Origin: Candidatus Woesearchaeota archaeon
Lineage (GTDB): Archaea > Nanobdellota > Nanobdellia > SCGC-AAA011-G17 > JAGVZF01
Direction of reading: 5' to 3'
Assembly (NCBI GenBank): GCA_016185565.1
Contig: JACPNH010000026.1
Span: 1-37,039, forward strand
DNA length: 37,039 bases
Part shown: piece after piece, positions 23,620-31,691 of the stretch
How the letters are laid out: each line of letters opens with the position of its first letter
How positions within the stretch are numbered: position 1 is the first letter of the stretch
Notes under the pieces: model-generated
Database searches by the model: none
Told to the model about the DNA's origin: nothing
Seen by the model: the letters and a program-made list of their open reading frames with translations, nothing else
Position numbers and translations under genes: made by a program

Positions 23620-24186
23620 ATGGAATCTGAAATAATTACATTTTCATTAATTGTATTGGTTTTGAGTATTGGAATATTCTTTTTTGTGGAAAATGCTCAA
23701 CAAAATCTTTCATTTGTAGGAAAAAAATTCTTTTCTGGAGAAATCTGGCGCATAGTAACTTTTAATTTTGTGCATTTGAGCCTAAGCCATTTAATAGGCA
23801 ATGTAATCGCTTTCATTATTACCACCATGCTTTCATTTGAAGTAGGCTTAAAGAGCGAATACTTTATCATGCTGTTTTTTGTTTCTGCAACTTCAATAGC
23901 ATTAATCGAAGGAATATTTTTTCCTGGCTTAATAATTGCAGGCGCATCTTTAGGAATATACTCAATATTGGGAGGAATTTCGATTTCAGGCAGGCGGCTA
24001 ATACCATTATATTTTTTCCTTCCGTTAATTGTACTTTCGATATTCCTAAACAAATTCTTCCTAGATACAGTAACATTTTTTGAAATCATATTCCATTTTT
24101 TTGGATTTTTGTCAGGATTATTGCTGTATTATGGAATTGTAAAGTATATAAATAAGAAAAAATCCTATTTAGAGGTGGTTGAATAA
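23620..24186 (+). CDS. Rhomboid-family intramembrane serine protease
   Basis: The 188-residue, six-span protein keeps the rhomboid signature: GEIWRIVTFNFVHLSLSHLIGN (two His and Asn near 52-61), the catalytic Ser110 in AGASLGIYS, and His159 in the last span (FHFFGFLSG). Rhomboids cut single-span membrane proteins inside the bilayer. The two genes just upstream encode single-span membrane proteins, which are plausible substrates. It overlaps the next gene by one base (TAATG). The usual GxSG reads GASLG here, a minor change. Confidence 0.88.
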   Translation: MESEIITFSLIVLVLSIGIFFFVENAQQNLSFVGKKFFSGEIWRIVTFNFVHLSLSHLIGNVIAFIITTMLSFEVGLKSEYFIMLFFVSATSIALIEGIFFPGLIIAGASLGIYSILGGISISGRRLIPLYFFLPLIVLSIFLNKFFLDTVTFFEIIFHFFGFLSGLLLYYGIVKYINKKKSYLEVVE

Positions 24187-24935
24187 TGATAGAAAGAATA
24201 AAAAGCGGTGTGCCTGGACTTGACAGGCTATTGGATGGAGGAATTCCTAAAGGCAAGGTAATCATGGTTTCTGGTCCTAGTGGATCTGGAAAAACTATAT
24301 TAGCAGCCCAATTCGTTAACGAAGGCATAAAGAATAACGAAAATTGCGTGTTTATTACTTTAGAAGCAGGCAAGCAAAAATTAATAGAAGATCTTCAGCA
24401 AATAGGCATAGACTTTAGCCAATTAGAAAGAAAAAATAAACTAAGAATTATTGGCGGTCCTGTCGGCCATGTAAAATATTTCAAAGAAAAAACTAAAGCT
24501 ACCATCTATGACATAGCAGACGAAGTAAAGGAAGTAGTTCTTGAAGTTAGTGCAAAGCGAGTAGTTCTTGACTCTATAAACCTATTCACAATGCTATTTG
24601 AAAATGACTTGGAAAGAAGAAAGGCCCTTGCAGATTTAGTTGCAGTACTCAGTAGCTTAAATTGCACCACCCTGCTTACATGCGAAGTAAAAGAAGGCAG
24701 TCCAAGGTCTATTAGCTGGCATGGATTTGAAGAATTTGTAGTTGATGGAGTCATAGTGCTTTATAGGCTGCCTTTTGGCAATAAGTATGAAAGAGCAATA
24801 TCTGTAGTAAAAATGCGTGGCGTAAATCATAGCCAAAAAGTGGTTAGCATGGCCATTACAAAAAGAGGTATTGAAGTTTACTATGACAGGGAGCCATACC
24901 ACGATATCATAAAGAACAATCATAATGGAGGCTAA
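24186..24935 (+). CDS. KaiC/RadA-like ATPase 1
   Basis: The 249-residue, single-domain protein has Walker A GPSGSGKT (30-37), the TLEAGK segment (59-63) at the place of the KaiC catalytic Glu pair, and Walker B RVVLDS (Asp129). Archaeal KaiC-like proteins act in signal transduction and in archaellum/pilus regulation. This copy has only one of the two Glu found in canonical KaiC. It is co-transcribed with a second KaiC-like gene and with the rhomboid gene. A target cannot be named. Confidence 0.85.
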   Translation: MIERIKSGVPGLDRLLDGGIPKGKVIMVSGPSGSGKTILAAQFVNEGIKNNENCVFITLEAGKQKLIEDLQQIGIDFSQLERKNKLRIIGGPVGHVKYFKEKTKATIYDIADEVKEVVLEVSAKRVVLDSINLFTMLFENDLERRKALADLVAVLSSLNCTTLLTCEVKEGSPRSISWHGFEEFVVDGVIVLYRLPFGNKYERAISVVKMRGVNHSQKVVSMAITKRGIEVYYDREPYHDIIKNNHNGG

Positions 24936-24936
24936 A

Positions 24937-25656
24937 ATGAGAAATGAAAGAGTCCCTACTGGCATTCCAGGTTTTGATAAACTAATAGGGGGGGGATTTT
25001 TAAAAAACAGTATCAATTTATTAGCAGGAGGCACAGGTTCGGGAAAAAGTATTTTCGGCTTACAATTTTTGTATAATGGCATCACAAAATACAACGAGTC
25101 AGGATTGTATATTAGTTTTGAAGAGTCTATAGAATCCCTAAAACAGGATGCTGAGATTTTTGGCTGGGATTTTGAAAAGTTTGAAAAAAATAAAAAAGTA
25201 ACATTTTTGTATCTAACACCGTATACTACAACAGACTTGCAGGCATTGCTGGCAGAAGAAATTCCAAAAGCAAAAGCAAAAAGAGTTGTCATTGATTCAA
25301 TCTCAGTTTTTGCAATGGCACTTAATGATTTATACAGGATAAGAAAACAAATCTATTTCTTAACAAGTTCTCTGCAAAAAATAGGCGCAACATCTATTCT
25401 GACTTCAGAGATAGTGGGCGAGGCCCCAATTGACATATCTGGGGGCGGCAGAGACGGAAGCTTTTCGAGATATGGCGTTGAAGAATTTATAGCAGATTCT
25501 GTGGTAACATTCCATAACGCAGGCCTTGGCGGCAGTGGAGACAGGGCAGTAAGAATATTAAAAGTTCGTCGCACTGATCATATTAAAGGACCTGTTCCTT
25601 TTGAGATAGGAAATCAGGGAATTAAGGTATTCCAAAAGGAAAGAAGTTATAAATGA
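24937..25656 (+). CDS. KaiC/RadA-like ATPase 2
   Basis: The 239-residue protein has Walker A GGTGSGKS (31-38), the catalytic pair FEES (E62/E63) and Walker B RVVIDS (Asp120). I chose the ATG at 24937 because ggagg (24927-24931) lies 5 bp upstream; an ATG at 24925 sits before that site. It pairs with the preceding ATPase, possibly as a hetero-oligomer in which this copy keeps the full Glu pair. Its stop overlaps a 26-residue micro-ORF (ATGA). Confidence 0.85.
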   Translation: MRNERVPTGIPGFDKLIGGGFLKNSINLLAGGTGSGKSIFGLQFLYNGITKYNESGLYISFEESIESLKQDAEIFGWDFEKFEKNKKVTFLYLTPYTTTDLQALLAEEIPKAKAKRVVIDSISVFAMALNDLYRIRKQIYFLTSSLQKIGATSILTSEIVGEAPIDISGGGRDGSFSRYGVEEFIADSVVTFHNAGLGGSGDRAVRILKVRRTDHIKGPVPFEIGNQGIKVFQKERSYK

Positions 25657-25733
25657 AATCTAATAAGCCAATAAGTTCTCAAATCGAAGACAGCCTAAAA
25701 AATCTTGGACTCGAATTAATAGAAGAAGATTAA
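25653..25733 (+). CDS. 26-residue acidic micro-ORF coupled to KaiC-like 2
   Basis: The ATG overlaps the preceding stop codon (ATGA), the usual mark of translational coupling. The peptide (MKSNKPISSQIEDSLKNLG, then LELIEED) is acidic and probably helical, with no membrane segment. The gene is too short to be found by most callers. It could be a regulatory subunit of the ATPases or a chance reading. A separate TATA box for gltX follows. Confidence 0.4.
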   Translation: MKSNKPISSQIEDSLKNLGLELIEED

Positions 25734-25752
25734 TCGAACAAGTTCAACAACA

Positions 25753-25762
25753 TTTATAAATA
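25753..25762 (+). promoter_or_regulatory. TATA box of gltX
   Basis: The element tttataaata lies 21-30 bp upstream of the gltX ATG; a leaderless mRNA is expected. Confidence 0.55.
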
Positions 25763-25782
25763 TAGTTCTATCAATTTTAAAC

Positions 25783-27462
25783 ATGAACAAAGATTTAATT
25801 TATGCATTAGCTCTTGAAAATGCAATCAAATTTAATGGCAGGGCATCTCAAAGCAGCGTAACTGGAATTTTAATTTCTATAAGTCCAAGTATCAAAAGCA
25901 ACATAAAAGAAGCAAGTAAATTAATAGCAAAAATAATAGAAGAAGTAAATTCTATGTCATTGCAGGAACAAAAAGAAAAATATGAAAAGCTAAAGCACTT
26001 AATACATCATGAGGAAAAACAGCTCAGAATAGGATTGCCGGAATTAAAGAATGCAGAAAATTTAACAGTAAGATTTGCCCCATTTCCAAGCGGGCCTTTG
26101 CACATAGGAAACGCCAAGCAGCTTGTCTTGAATGACGAATATTCTAAAACCTATAACGGCAAGTTCTTATTAGTTTTTGATGATACTATTGGCAGCGAGG
26201 AAAAAACTATTTCAAAAGAAGCCTATAGCTTAATTCTTGATGGAGTGAAATGGCTCGATGTCAAGATTGATTCAACTTACTATAAATCTGACAGACTGGA
26301 AATTTACTATAAATATGCTCTAGAACTTGTTAAAGAAAACAAAGCCTATGTATGTTTTTGCAGGCCTGAAGAACTGCGCAAAAATAGAGAAAAAGGTCTT
26401 GAGTGCAGTCATCGCAATTATTCTATTAAAGAAAACCTTGAGTTTTGGAATCAACTGTTAAAAAAGAAATTCAAGCCAAGTCAAGCCACTTTAAGGATTA
26501 AGACTTCTATGCAGCATAAAAATCCTGCCTTTAGAGACAGGGTTTTATTTAGAATTTCAAAAAGATCACATCCAAGAACTAAAAACAAATACACAATTTG
26601 GCCCTTGCTAGAATTTTCATGGGCCATAGACGATCATTTACTAGGCGTTTCTCATATAATAAGAGGCAAGGATTTAATGATGGAATCCGAAATGGAGCAA
26701 TTTATATGGAATATCTTTAATTGGGCTAATCCTGAAATAATACATACCGGCCTAGTAAATATAAAAGGTATAAAACTTTCAAAGTCAAAATCTAAAGAAG
26801 AAGTACAATCAGGATTTTATAAAGGCTGGGACGACCCTAGGACATGGAGTCTGCAATCTTTAAGAAAGCGAGGCATTAAACCAAAAGCAATAAGAAATTT
26901 CTTGCTTAAATCTGGATTAAGCAAAAATGATGTCACAGTTCCTATTGAAGATTTATATGCTGAAAATAGGGCCTTAATAGAAAAAGAATCCAATCGTTAC
27001 TTTTTTGTTCAAGATCCTAAATTAATTAAAATTCAGAATTTTAAAGGCAGGGACGTATCCCTCAATCTGCATCCAGACATTCCCGAACGTGGAAAAAGAA
27101 AATTAAAGGTAAAAAATAGTTTCTACATAAATAAAAAAGACTTTGATGTTTTAAGGGAAAAGGAACTCTACAGATTGATGGATTGCCTTAATTTTACTAA
27201 ACAGAAAAATAAATTCATGTTTCATTCTCTTGATTATGAATCTTATAAAGAAAAAGGCTCAAGAATAATGCACTGGCTTCCAGAGCAAGGAAACTTAAAG
27301 GCCTCTGTAATAATGGACAATTACAATATTATTAATGGCCTGCTAGAAAAAAACGCCTCAAAAATGAAAATTAATGAAATCTGCCAGTTTGAAAGAACCT
27401 TTTTCGCTAAATTAGACAAAAAAACAAATAATGTTCTACTTTTCTACTTTACTCATAAATAA
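25783..27462 (+). CDS. gltX: Glutamyl-tRNA synthetase, archaeal type
   Basis: The 559-residue class I synthetase has a helical N-terminal extension (1-90), then the HIGH motif PLHIGN (105-110) and KLSKS (331-335). A GlnRS-like C-terminal beta-barrel region (about 400-555) is the archaeal/eukaryotic arrangement. It charges tRNA-Glu; archaeal enzymes of this type often also make Glu-tRNA-Gln for later amidation by GatDE. A CFC (191-193) and Cys208 may form the zinc site. It has its own TATA box and normal length. Confidence 0.95.
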   Translation: MNKDLIYALALENAIKFNGRASQSSVTGILISISPSIKSNIKEASKLIAKIIEEVNSMSLQEQKEKYEKLKHLIHHEEKQLRIGLPELKNAENLTVRFAPFPSGPLHIGNAKQLVLNDEYSKTYNGKFLLVFDDTIGSEEKTISKEAYSLILDGVKWLDVKIDSTYYKSDRLEIYYKYALELVKENKAYVCFCRPEELRKNREKGLECSHRNYSIKENLEFWNQLLKKKFKPSQATLRIKTSMQHKNPAFRDRVLFRISKRSHPRTKNKYTIWPLLEFSWAIDDHLLGVSHIIRGKDLMMESEMEQFIWNIFNWANPEIIHTGLVNIKGIKLSKSKSKEEVQSGFYKGWDDPRTWSLQSLRKRGIKPKAIRNFLLKSGLSKNDVTVPIEDLYAENRALIEKESNRYFFVQDPKLIKIQNFKGRDVSLNLHPDIPERGKRKLKVKNSFYINKKDFDVLREKELYRLMDCLNFTKQKNKFMFHSLDYESYKEKGSRIMHWLPEQGNLKASVIMDNYNIINGLLEKNASKMKINEICQFERTFFAKLDKKTNNVLLFYFTHK

Positions 27463-27498
27463 ACACAATTGATAATTATATTCTAAATTATAATAAAG

Positions 27499-27508
27499 TT
27501 TATAAATA
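27499..27508 (+). promoter_or_regulatory. TATA box of the Gln-rich protein gene
   Basis: The element tttataaata lies 23-32 bp upstream of the ATG at 27531; a leaderless transcript is expected. Confidence 0.5.
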
Positions 27509-27530
27509 AAAAACCAACTTAATTTTATTT

Positions 27531-27941
27531 ATGCAAATCACTTTCAACACTGAAGACAGCCTTGATGACTTGAGCAAGATACATGAGATTCTTGCAGATG
27601 CCATAAGGAAGAAGGGCGGCGTTATTAAACTGGAGCAACCCCAGGCGCAACAACCTCAAACTCAGCAGCAAACAGTAACCATTCCCTTGTCCCAGGTTCC
27701 GGGATTCGGCAGCTTCTCAAACACACTAAAGCAGGACATGGCATTAAGCATGGGCCTTGGAACTCCCCAAAGACCAGTAGTACAGCAGCCACAGCAACCG
27801 AAATCTGAAATACAGATAATAAACGAGCGGTACAGGCGAGAATACGAGGAAAACAAAAGAAACCAAAATAAGCCAAAAGACCAGAACCCCGAAATAGATA
27901 TGAGCAACATCTATTATTCTAACAAACGCAAAAGATTCTAG
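27531..27941 (+). CDS. Gln/Pro-rich small protein, function unknown
   Basis: The 136-residue protein has a short ordered N-terminus (1-35, SLDDLSKIHEILADAIRKKGG), then a long low-complexity region rich in Gln and Pro (36-95) and a charged, Asn/Lys-rich tail. Codon use is richer in G and C (for example ggcggc, caggttccggg) than in its neighbours, although this partly reflects composition. It is probably a flexible linker-type or nucleic-acid-associated protein; I recognise no family. A clear TATA box supports expression. Confidence 0.65.
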   Translation: MQITFNTEDSLDDLSKIHEILADAIRKKGGVIKLEQPQAQQPQTQQQTVTIPLSQVPGFGSFSNTLKQDMALSMGLGTPQRPVVQQPQQPKSEIQIINERYRREYEENKRNQNKPKDQNPEIDMSNIYYSNKRKRF

Positions 27942-27984
27942 TTTTTAATATTTATTAGTTTAAATCAAAAATTCTTAAGTTGTA

Positions 27985-28012
27985 AAATAAAAATAAAAAG
28001 AAAAAAAGAAAG
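27985..28012 (-). terminator. Oligo-T tract after the prepilin gene
   Basis: On the minus strand a T-rich stretch (runs of 7, 5 and 5 T broken by single other bases) begins shortly after the prepilin stop at 28017, as in archaeal intrinsic termination. Confidence 0.45.
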
Positions 28013-28016
28013 AGGT

Positions 28017-28547
28017 TTACTCTATCTTAGTATTTATTGTACCTGTAGCTGTTCTTACACCCAAGGTGCTTCCTGCATCACCATAGCTTAAACTTAGCTC
28101 TCCCTTAAACTTTGCACCTGTTATTCCAAATGAGGTAGGGGAGGCGGTACCAGAAAGGCATTCACCTACTCCATATGTATATTTCTGAGCAACTCCATCA
28201 TTGAGTGTTGTTATTGTAGTACCAGCATCGTCACAGGTATACTCAGTTCCGCCAATATTTGTCTTAACAATAAGATTTAATTCCGTCGTGGGAGTAGCTG
28301 GGTCGCCTTGAATATTAACACCCCTACCGTTTCTTATGATTATATCTATAGTGCCTGATGCGCCCGATGTTACCCTAAATTCTTCACATCCTAGTTGATT
28401 GCTTATAACACATGCGCTTGGCAAGAATCTTCCTGGGTTTAAAACTCCGAAATAAGCCAATGCTCCTATTGCAATCAAAACAACCAGAATAGCCCAGCCA
28501 TAGGTCATCAAGAACTCCATAGCTGCTTGTCCTTTCTTAAAGATCAT
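28017..28547 (-). CDS. Major type IV prepilin with class III signal peptide
   Basis: The 176-residue protein opens MIFKKGQAAMEFLMTYGWA. The class III signal is cut between Gly and Gln by a prepilin peptidase, with Glu at +5, followed by a 20-residue hydrophobic helix (AILVVLIAIGALAYFGVL). The head domain has paired Cys (CVISNQLGC and later TCDDAG, GECLSG) that may form disulfides. I chose the ATG at 28547, preceded by ggtgg; an in-frame TTG at 28550 adds one residue. It is divergent from the pilus operon and is probably the main fibre subunit. This prepilin type is common in Woesearchaeota/Pacearchaeota. Confidence 0.88.
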   Translation of the reverse strand: MIFKKGQAAMEFLMTYGWAILVVLIAIGALAYFGVLNPGRFLPSACVISNQLGCEEFRVTSGASGTIDIIIRNGRGVNIQGDPATPTTELNLIVKTNIGGTEYTCDDAGTTITTLNDGVAQKYTYGVGECLSGTASPTSFGITGAKFKGELSLSYGDAGSTLGVRTATGTINTKIE

Positions 28548-28576
28548 CAAACCACCGCTTTGTTTTTTGTCTATAA

Positions 28577-28646
28577 CAATTTAAAGTTACTAGAATTAAC
28601 TATCACAAGTTTTAAAACTACTTCACAGTAAGTAATAAGTATTTTA
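28577..28646. promoter_or_regulatory. Divergent promoters between the prepilin and the pilus operon
   Basis: Minus-strand TATA actttaaatt (within 28577-28590) serves the prepilin, with a leader carrying ggtgg. Plus-strand gtattttaaac (about 28638-28648) lies 23-33 bp before the ATG at 28671. The shared 120-bp region suggests joint control of major pilin and machinery. Confidence 0.45.
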
Positions 28647-28670
28647 AACTTTTTTACAAAAATTATAAAC

Positions 28671-29093
28671 ATGGATGTAAAAAGAGGTCAAATAAGCATT
28701 GAATATATTATAATTCTTGGAATGGTCATTTTTGTTCTACTACCTTTGATATTTTATACAGCCCAAACTACAACAGAAACAACAAAATTTAATGACGCTG
28801 AAACCTCATTAAAACTTATTAAAGAGACTGCTGAAAGGCTTTATTCCTTAGGGCCAGGAAACAAAGAGACAATAACAGTAAAAATCCCAGCAGGGTTAGA
28901 GTATTTCATTATAGAAAGTACTGGAGAGTCGTTATTATTGCGACTTCAATCAAAAGGCGGCTATTCTGATGTATACACTAAAGTAAATGCAGTTTTATCT
29001 GATACATCTTTATTGCCTCAGCAATTCGGCACATATACATTTACTTTATTAGTACTAGAGAATGGTCAGGTGGAGATAAAATATGCCCAATAA
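28671..29093 (+). CDS. Minor pilin-like protein with class III signal peptide
   Basis: The 140-residue protein opens KRGQISIEYIIILGMVIF: Gly-Gln cleavage site, Glu at +5 and a hydrophobic helix to about residue 28. A small beta-rich domain follows. These features are those of an archaeal type IV pilin. It is the first gene of the plus-strand pilus operon and overlaps the next gene by 11 bp. Confidence 0.82.
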   Translation: MDVKRGQISIEYIIILGMVIFVLLPLIFYTAQTTTETTKFNDAETSLKLIKETAERLYSLGPGNKETITVKIPAGLEYFIIESTGESLLLRLQSKGGYSDVYTKVNAVLSDTSLLPQQFGTYTFTLLVLENGQVEIKYAQ

Positions 29094-30813
29094 AAAAACC
29101 CAGGTAGCAATTGAAGCCATCTTCGTAATAGGATTTTTATTTATGTTTTTTATTATGTTATATTTAGTTAGCAGCGATAAAACATTGCAGTTCTCAAAAA
29201 CAAAATCAAGTCTAGAACAAAGAGAGCTATGCCTGCAAATAGCCTCTGGAATAAATGAAGTCTACTCCAGAGGCGAAGGAACCGTTCTAAGATTAGACTT
29301 AAAAGCGCATAAAGTTAGATTCGATGGCCCTAATCAAAATTTAGAAGTAGATAATAACTATATCTGCAACATTCCCTTAAAAGAAATAAGCGACGGTAGC
29401 ACCAATATATTTACTATATCGCAAGGAGGAAAGATACAAATGTCTAACATAGAAAATGTTGTTGTTGTTAATTCGAATTGCGTAACAAACAAGGTTAGCT
29501 TTGCATCAGATTCGGGATTAAAGGTTGTAACAGACCTTGTGAAGGACATTGACACAGATAGAGCAACAATTCCGTTGAGCAGGGTTGTACAAGCATGTAG
29601 CAGCGGTGCAGATTGTCTTAGTCAATATAATTTGAAAATGGCCTATATAACCAAATGTAAAAGTAACTGCCAAGCTCAAGATATTTGTATGCCAGAAGAG
29701 TTTAAAACTAATTTAATAAGTGAGTATCGATGTGTTGAATATCCACAAGGCGCTAATCCGACTAACTGTGATCTTTTTGTAGGCACAAGTAGTTTTTGGG
29801 ATGTTGGTGTTGACATAAATAAATATGCTCTCATAGTATTTGAGAACATAAACAATATTGCAGACAATGGTGCACATCAATCTTCAGTAGAAAACTGGGT
29901 AAAAAATGGAAATACCTTAATTTTACTTGGAGACATAGCCCAATTGTCTAATAATGGGCAAATAGACATTTTAGGTATTAGATGGACAAGCTTACAAAAC
30001 GCTCCCAATCCAAACAGAGTTACAACAACCAATGCTTATTACATCTCTGTAAATAATGGACAAGAACCATATATATTATTTGGTGGGGATTCTGGAAATC
30101 GTGCTTATTGGACCCCAGCAAGAGGCCATCATATGCAAAACCTAAATTCGGATAATCTGCCAGATCCTAGTACTCCAAAGGCATTCAATTTCATATCAGA
30201 AGCTGTATACAGTGACAACACAATAGGTCTTGGAAAATGGGAATATGGAACTACAAGTAGCTTTGGGCAAGTTTACTTCTTTTCAAGCTGTGTTCCTAAC
30301 AATGACCCTTACATATATTTATCCAACCAATTAACCCCTTGCCCTGATACTAACCCCAATGACGAGTACTGCAACACCTTCCAGTTAAGATTAAGAGAGT
30401 CTATCCAAAGAATTTTTGGAACCTATTTTTTGGGTTATTTAGAAACTATAATACCAATTACTAAAATTTTAAACGCCCCTGTTACTGACATTGTTATATC
30501 AACAAAACATTACATAGATACATTGCCACAGGGCGCGGTTGTTGAAGAATTTGTAGATGAATATCTTACAAGCAATAGTTCTTACAAAAAAATCTGTGAT
30601 TTAAAAACCTCTACAACAGAAATTCTAGATCCAGCAGACCTAGACCCAATTGATCGTACAGGACTTAATCCTGCGTGCGATGAAATTAATACAATGAAAG
30701 TACTAGACAATGAAATTAAATTAAGAACTATAGCCAAAGTTACTAGGCCCCAATTAAATAAAAATTCATACTACAATTACCAAGACCTTAAAGTATGCTA
30801 TGATATACAATAA
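29083..30813 (+). CDS. Large pilin-like protein with extracellular alpha/beta domain
   Basis: The 576-residue protein has a pilin-like N-terminus, KKTQVAIEAIFVIGFLFM, with Glu at +5 but Thr instead of Gly before the Gln. The large exposed part includes a Rossmann-like stretch (about 210-300, YALIVFENI, then GNTLILLGDIAQLS) like those of ThuA/amidotransferase-like folds, and about ten Cys. Such large pilin-like proteins may sit at the pilus tip and serve as adhesin or priming subunit. Overlaps of 11 bp upstream and 14 bp downstream show tight co-expression. Confidence 0.75.
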   Translation: MPNKKTQVAIEAIFVIGFLFMFFIMLYLVSSDKTLQFSKTKSSLEQRELCLQIASGINEVYSRGEGTVLRLDLKAHKVRFDGPNQNLEVDNNYICNIPLKEISDGSTNIFTISQGGKIQMSNIENVVVVNSNCVTNKVSFASDSGLKVVTDLVKDIDTDRATIPLSRVVQACSSGADCLSQYNLKMAYITKCKSNCQAQDICMPEEFKTNLISEYRCVEYPQGANPTNCDLFVGTSSFWDVGVDINKYALIVFENINNIADNGAHQSSVENWVKNGNTLILLGDIAQLSNNGQIDILGIRWTSLQNAPNPNRVTTTNAYYISVNNGQEPYILFGGDSGNRAYWTPARGHHMQNLNSDNLPDPSTPKAFNFISEAVYSDNTIGLGKWEYGTTSSFGQVYFFSSCVPNNDPYIYLSNQLTPCPDTNPNDEYCNTFQLRLRESIQRIFGTYFLGYLETIIPITKILNAPVTDIVISTKHYIDTLPQGAVVEEFVDEYLTSNSSYKKICDLKTSTTEILDPADLDPIDRTGLNPACDEINTMKVLDNEIKLRTIAKVTRPQLNKNSYYNYQDLKVCYDIQ

Positions 30814-31282
30814 AAAATCACAAGTAAACATTCTGGATTTAATTGTTGCAATGTCAATTGCATTAATGTTGATAGTTGCAATACTTATTAGTTGGGACAG
30901 GTTTGTACTAATACTAGGAAAAAAAACTGCCCAAAATGATTTGCAAATAGTTGCATTTCAACTGTCAGACATTTTGATTAGCAACACAGGAACTCCTGAA
31001 AATTGGAGTTCTGGCTCTGTAAGCTCTCTGGGCCTTGCAATCGAAGACCGGAGACTAACAAAAGATAAATTGCAAAATTTTAGTGCGATAAGTTATAATG
31101 ACATAAAAAGTCTGTTGAAGATTCAAAATTTTGATTTTAATCTTAATTTAAGCTACCTAAACGAGAGTCAGGTATTTTTCGTAGGAGCAGATGACATTTC
31201 TGCTAAAAGTCTTGTAAGAATAAGAAGATTGGTATGGTACAATGGGACAACAACACAACTCAAAATCTCACTTTGGAAATAA
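30800..31282 (+). CDS. Pilin-like accessory protein
   Basis: The 160-residue protein begins NKKSQVNILDLIVAMSIALM, a class III-like signal with Ser at -1 and Asp in place of Glu around +6. A hydrophobic helix (to about residue 32) and a small head domain follow. It probably joins the pilus initiation or tip complex. The gene overlaps its neighbours on both sides (14 bp and 41 bp). Confidence 0.72.
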   Translation: MIYNKKSQVNILDLIVAMSIALMLIVAILISWDRFVLILGKKTAQNDLQIVAFQLSDILISNTGTPENWSSGSVSSLGLAIEDRRLTKDKLQNFSAISYNDIKSLLKIQNFDFNLNLSYLNESQVFFVGADDISAKSLVRIRRLVWYNGTTTQLKISLWK

Positions 31283-31691
31283 GGCTATAGTCTTCACTCT
31301 AGATGCACTTGTTGCCTTCATGTTTGTTATAATTTTACTTACGTTTGCTAATTTTTATTTTTATAGAATAGAAGAATCTACTCCAAGTAATTTACAGACA
31401 ATAAAAACTGGTAGCGATGTAATGATGATGCTTTACTATAATGGCACATTCAACTACTATGATGCCGATCTTATTAACAAAGACAAGAATTTTTTATTGC
31501 CAAAAGTTTATGTAATGAAAATCAGCATAAAAACACTTAATAACCCATTGCCAATTGAGACTAGCGAGGGTATTCCAAGTGATGGGAGATTTGTCGCTAG
31601 TGGAAGAATTGCAATTGCAATAGAAGACAGTACTGTTCTTCCGAATAAAATGAGGGCTGCTGTTGGGAGGTACTGGATTTGGGGGAAGTAA
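31242..31691 (+). CDS. Pilin-like accessory protein
   Basis: The 149-residue protein begins with a 14-residue hydrophilic segment, then NKAIVFTLDALVAFMFVIIL, a hydrophobic helix with an internal Asp in the same place as its neighbour (LDALVAF versus LDLIVAM). It has no canonical cleavage site. The large 41-bp overlap with the previous gene could reflect coupling, or the true start might be later at a non-standard codon. It is related in architecture to the upstream gene, perhaps by duplication. Confidence 0.68.
   Translation: MGQQHNSKSHFGNKAIVFTLDALVAFMFVIILLTFANFYFYRIEESTPSNLQTIKTGSDVMMMLYYNGTFNYYDADLINKDKNFLLPKVYVMKISIKTLNNPLPIETSEGIPSDGRFVASGRIAIAIEDSTVLPNKMRAAVGRYWIWGK

Noticed and set aside
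24657-25292. 211-residue antisense ORF across both KaiC-like genes
   Set aside because: It lies opposite two clear ATPases, spans their junction, and its translation has no recognisable domain. Long antisense ORFs are expected by chance here.
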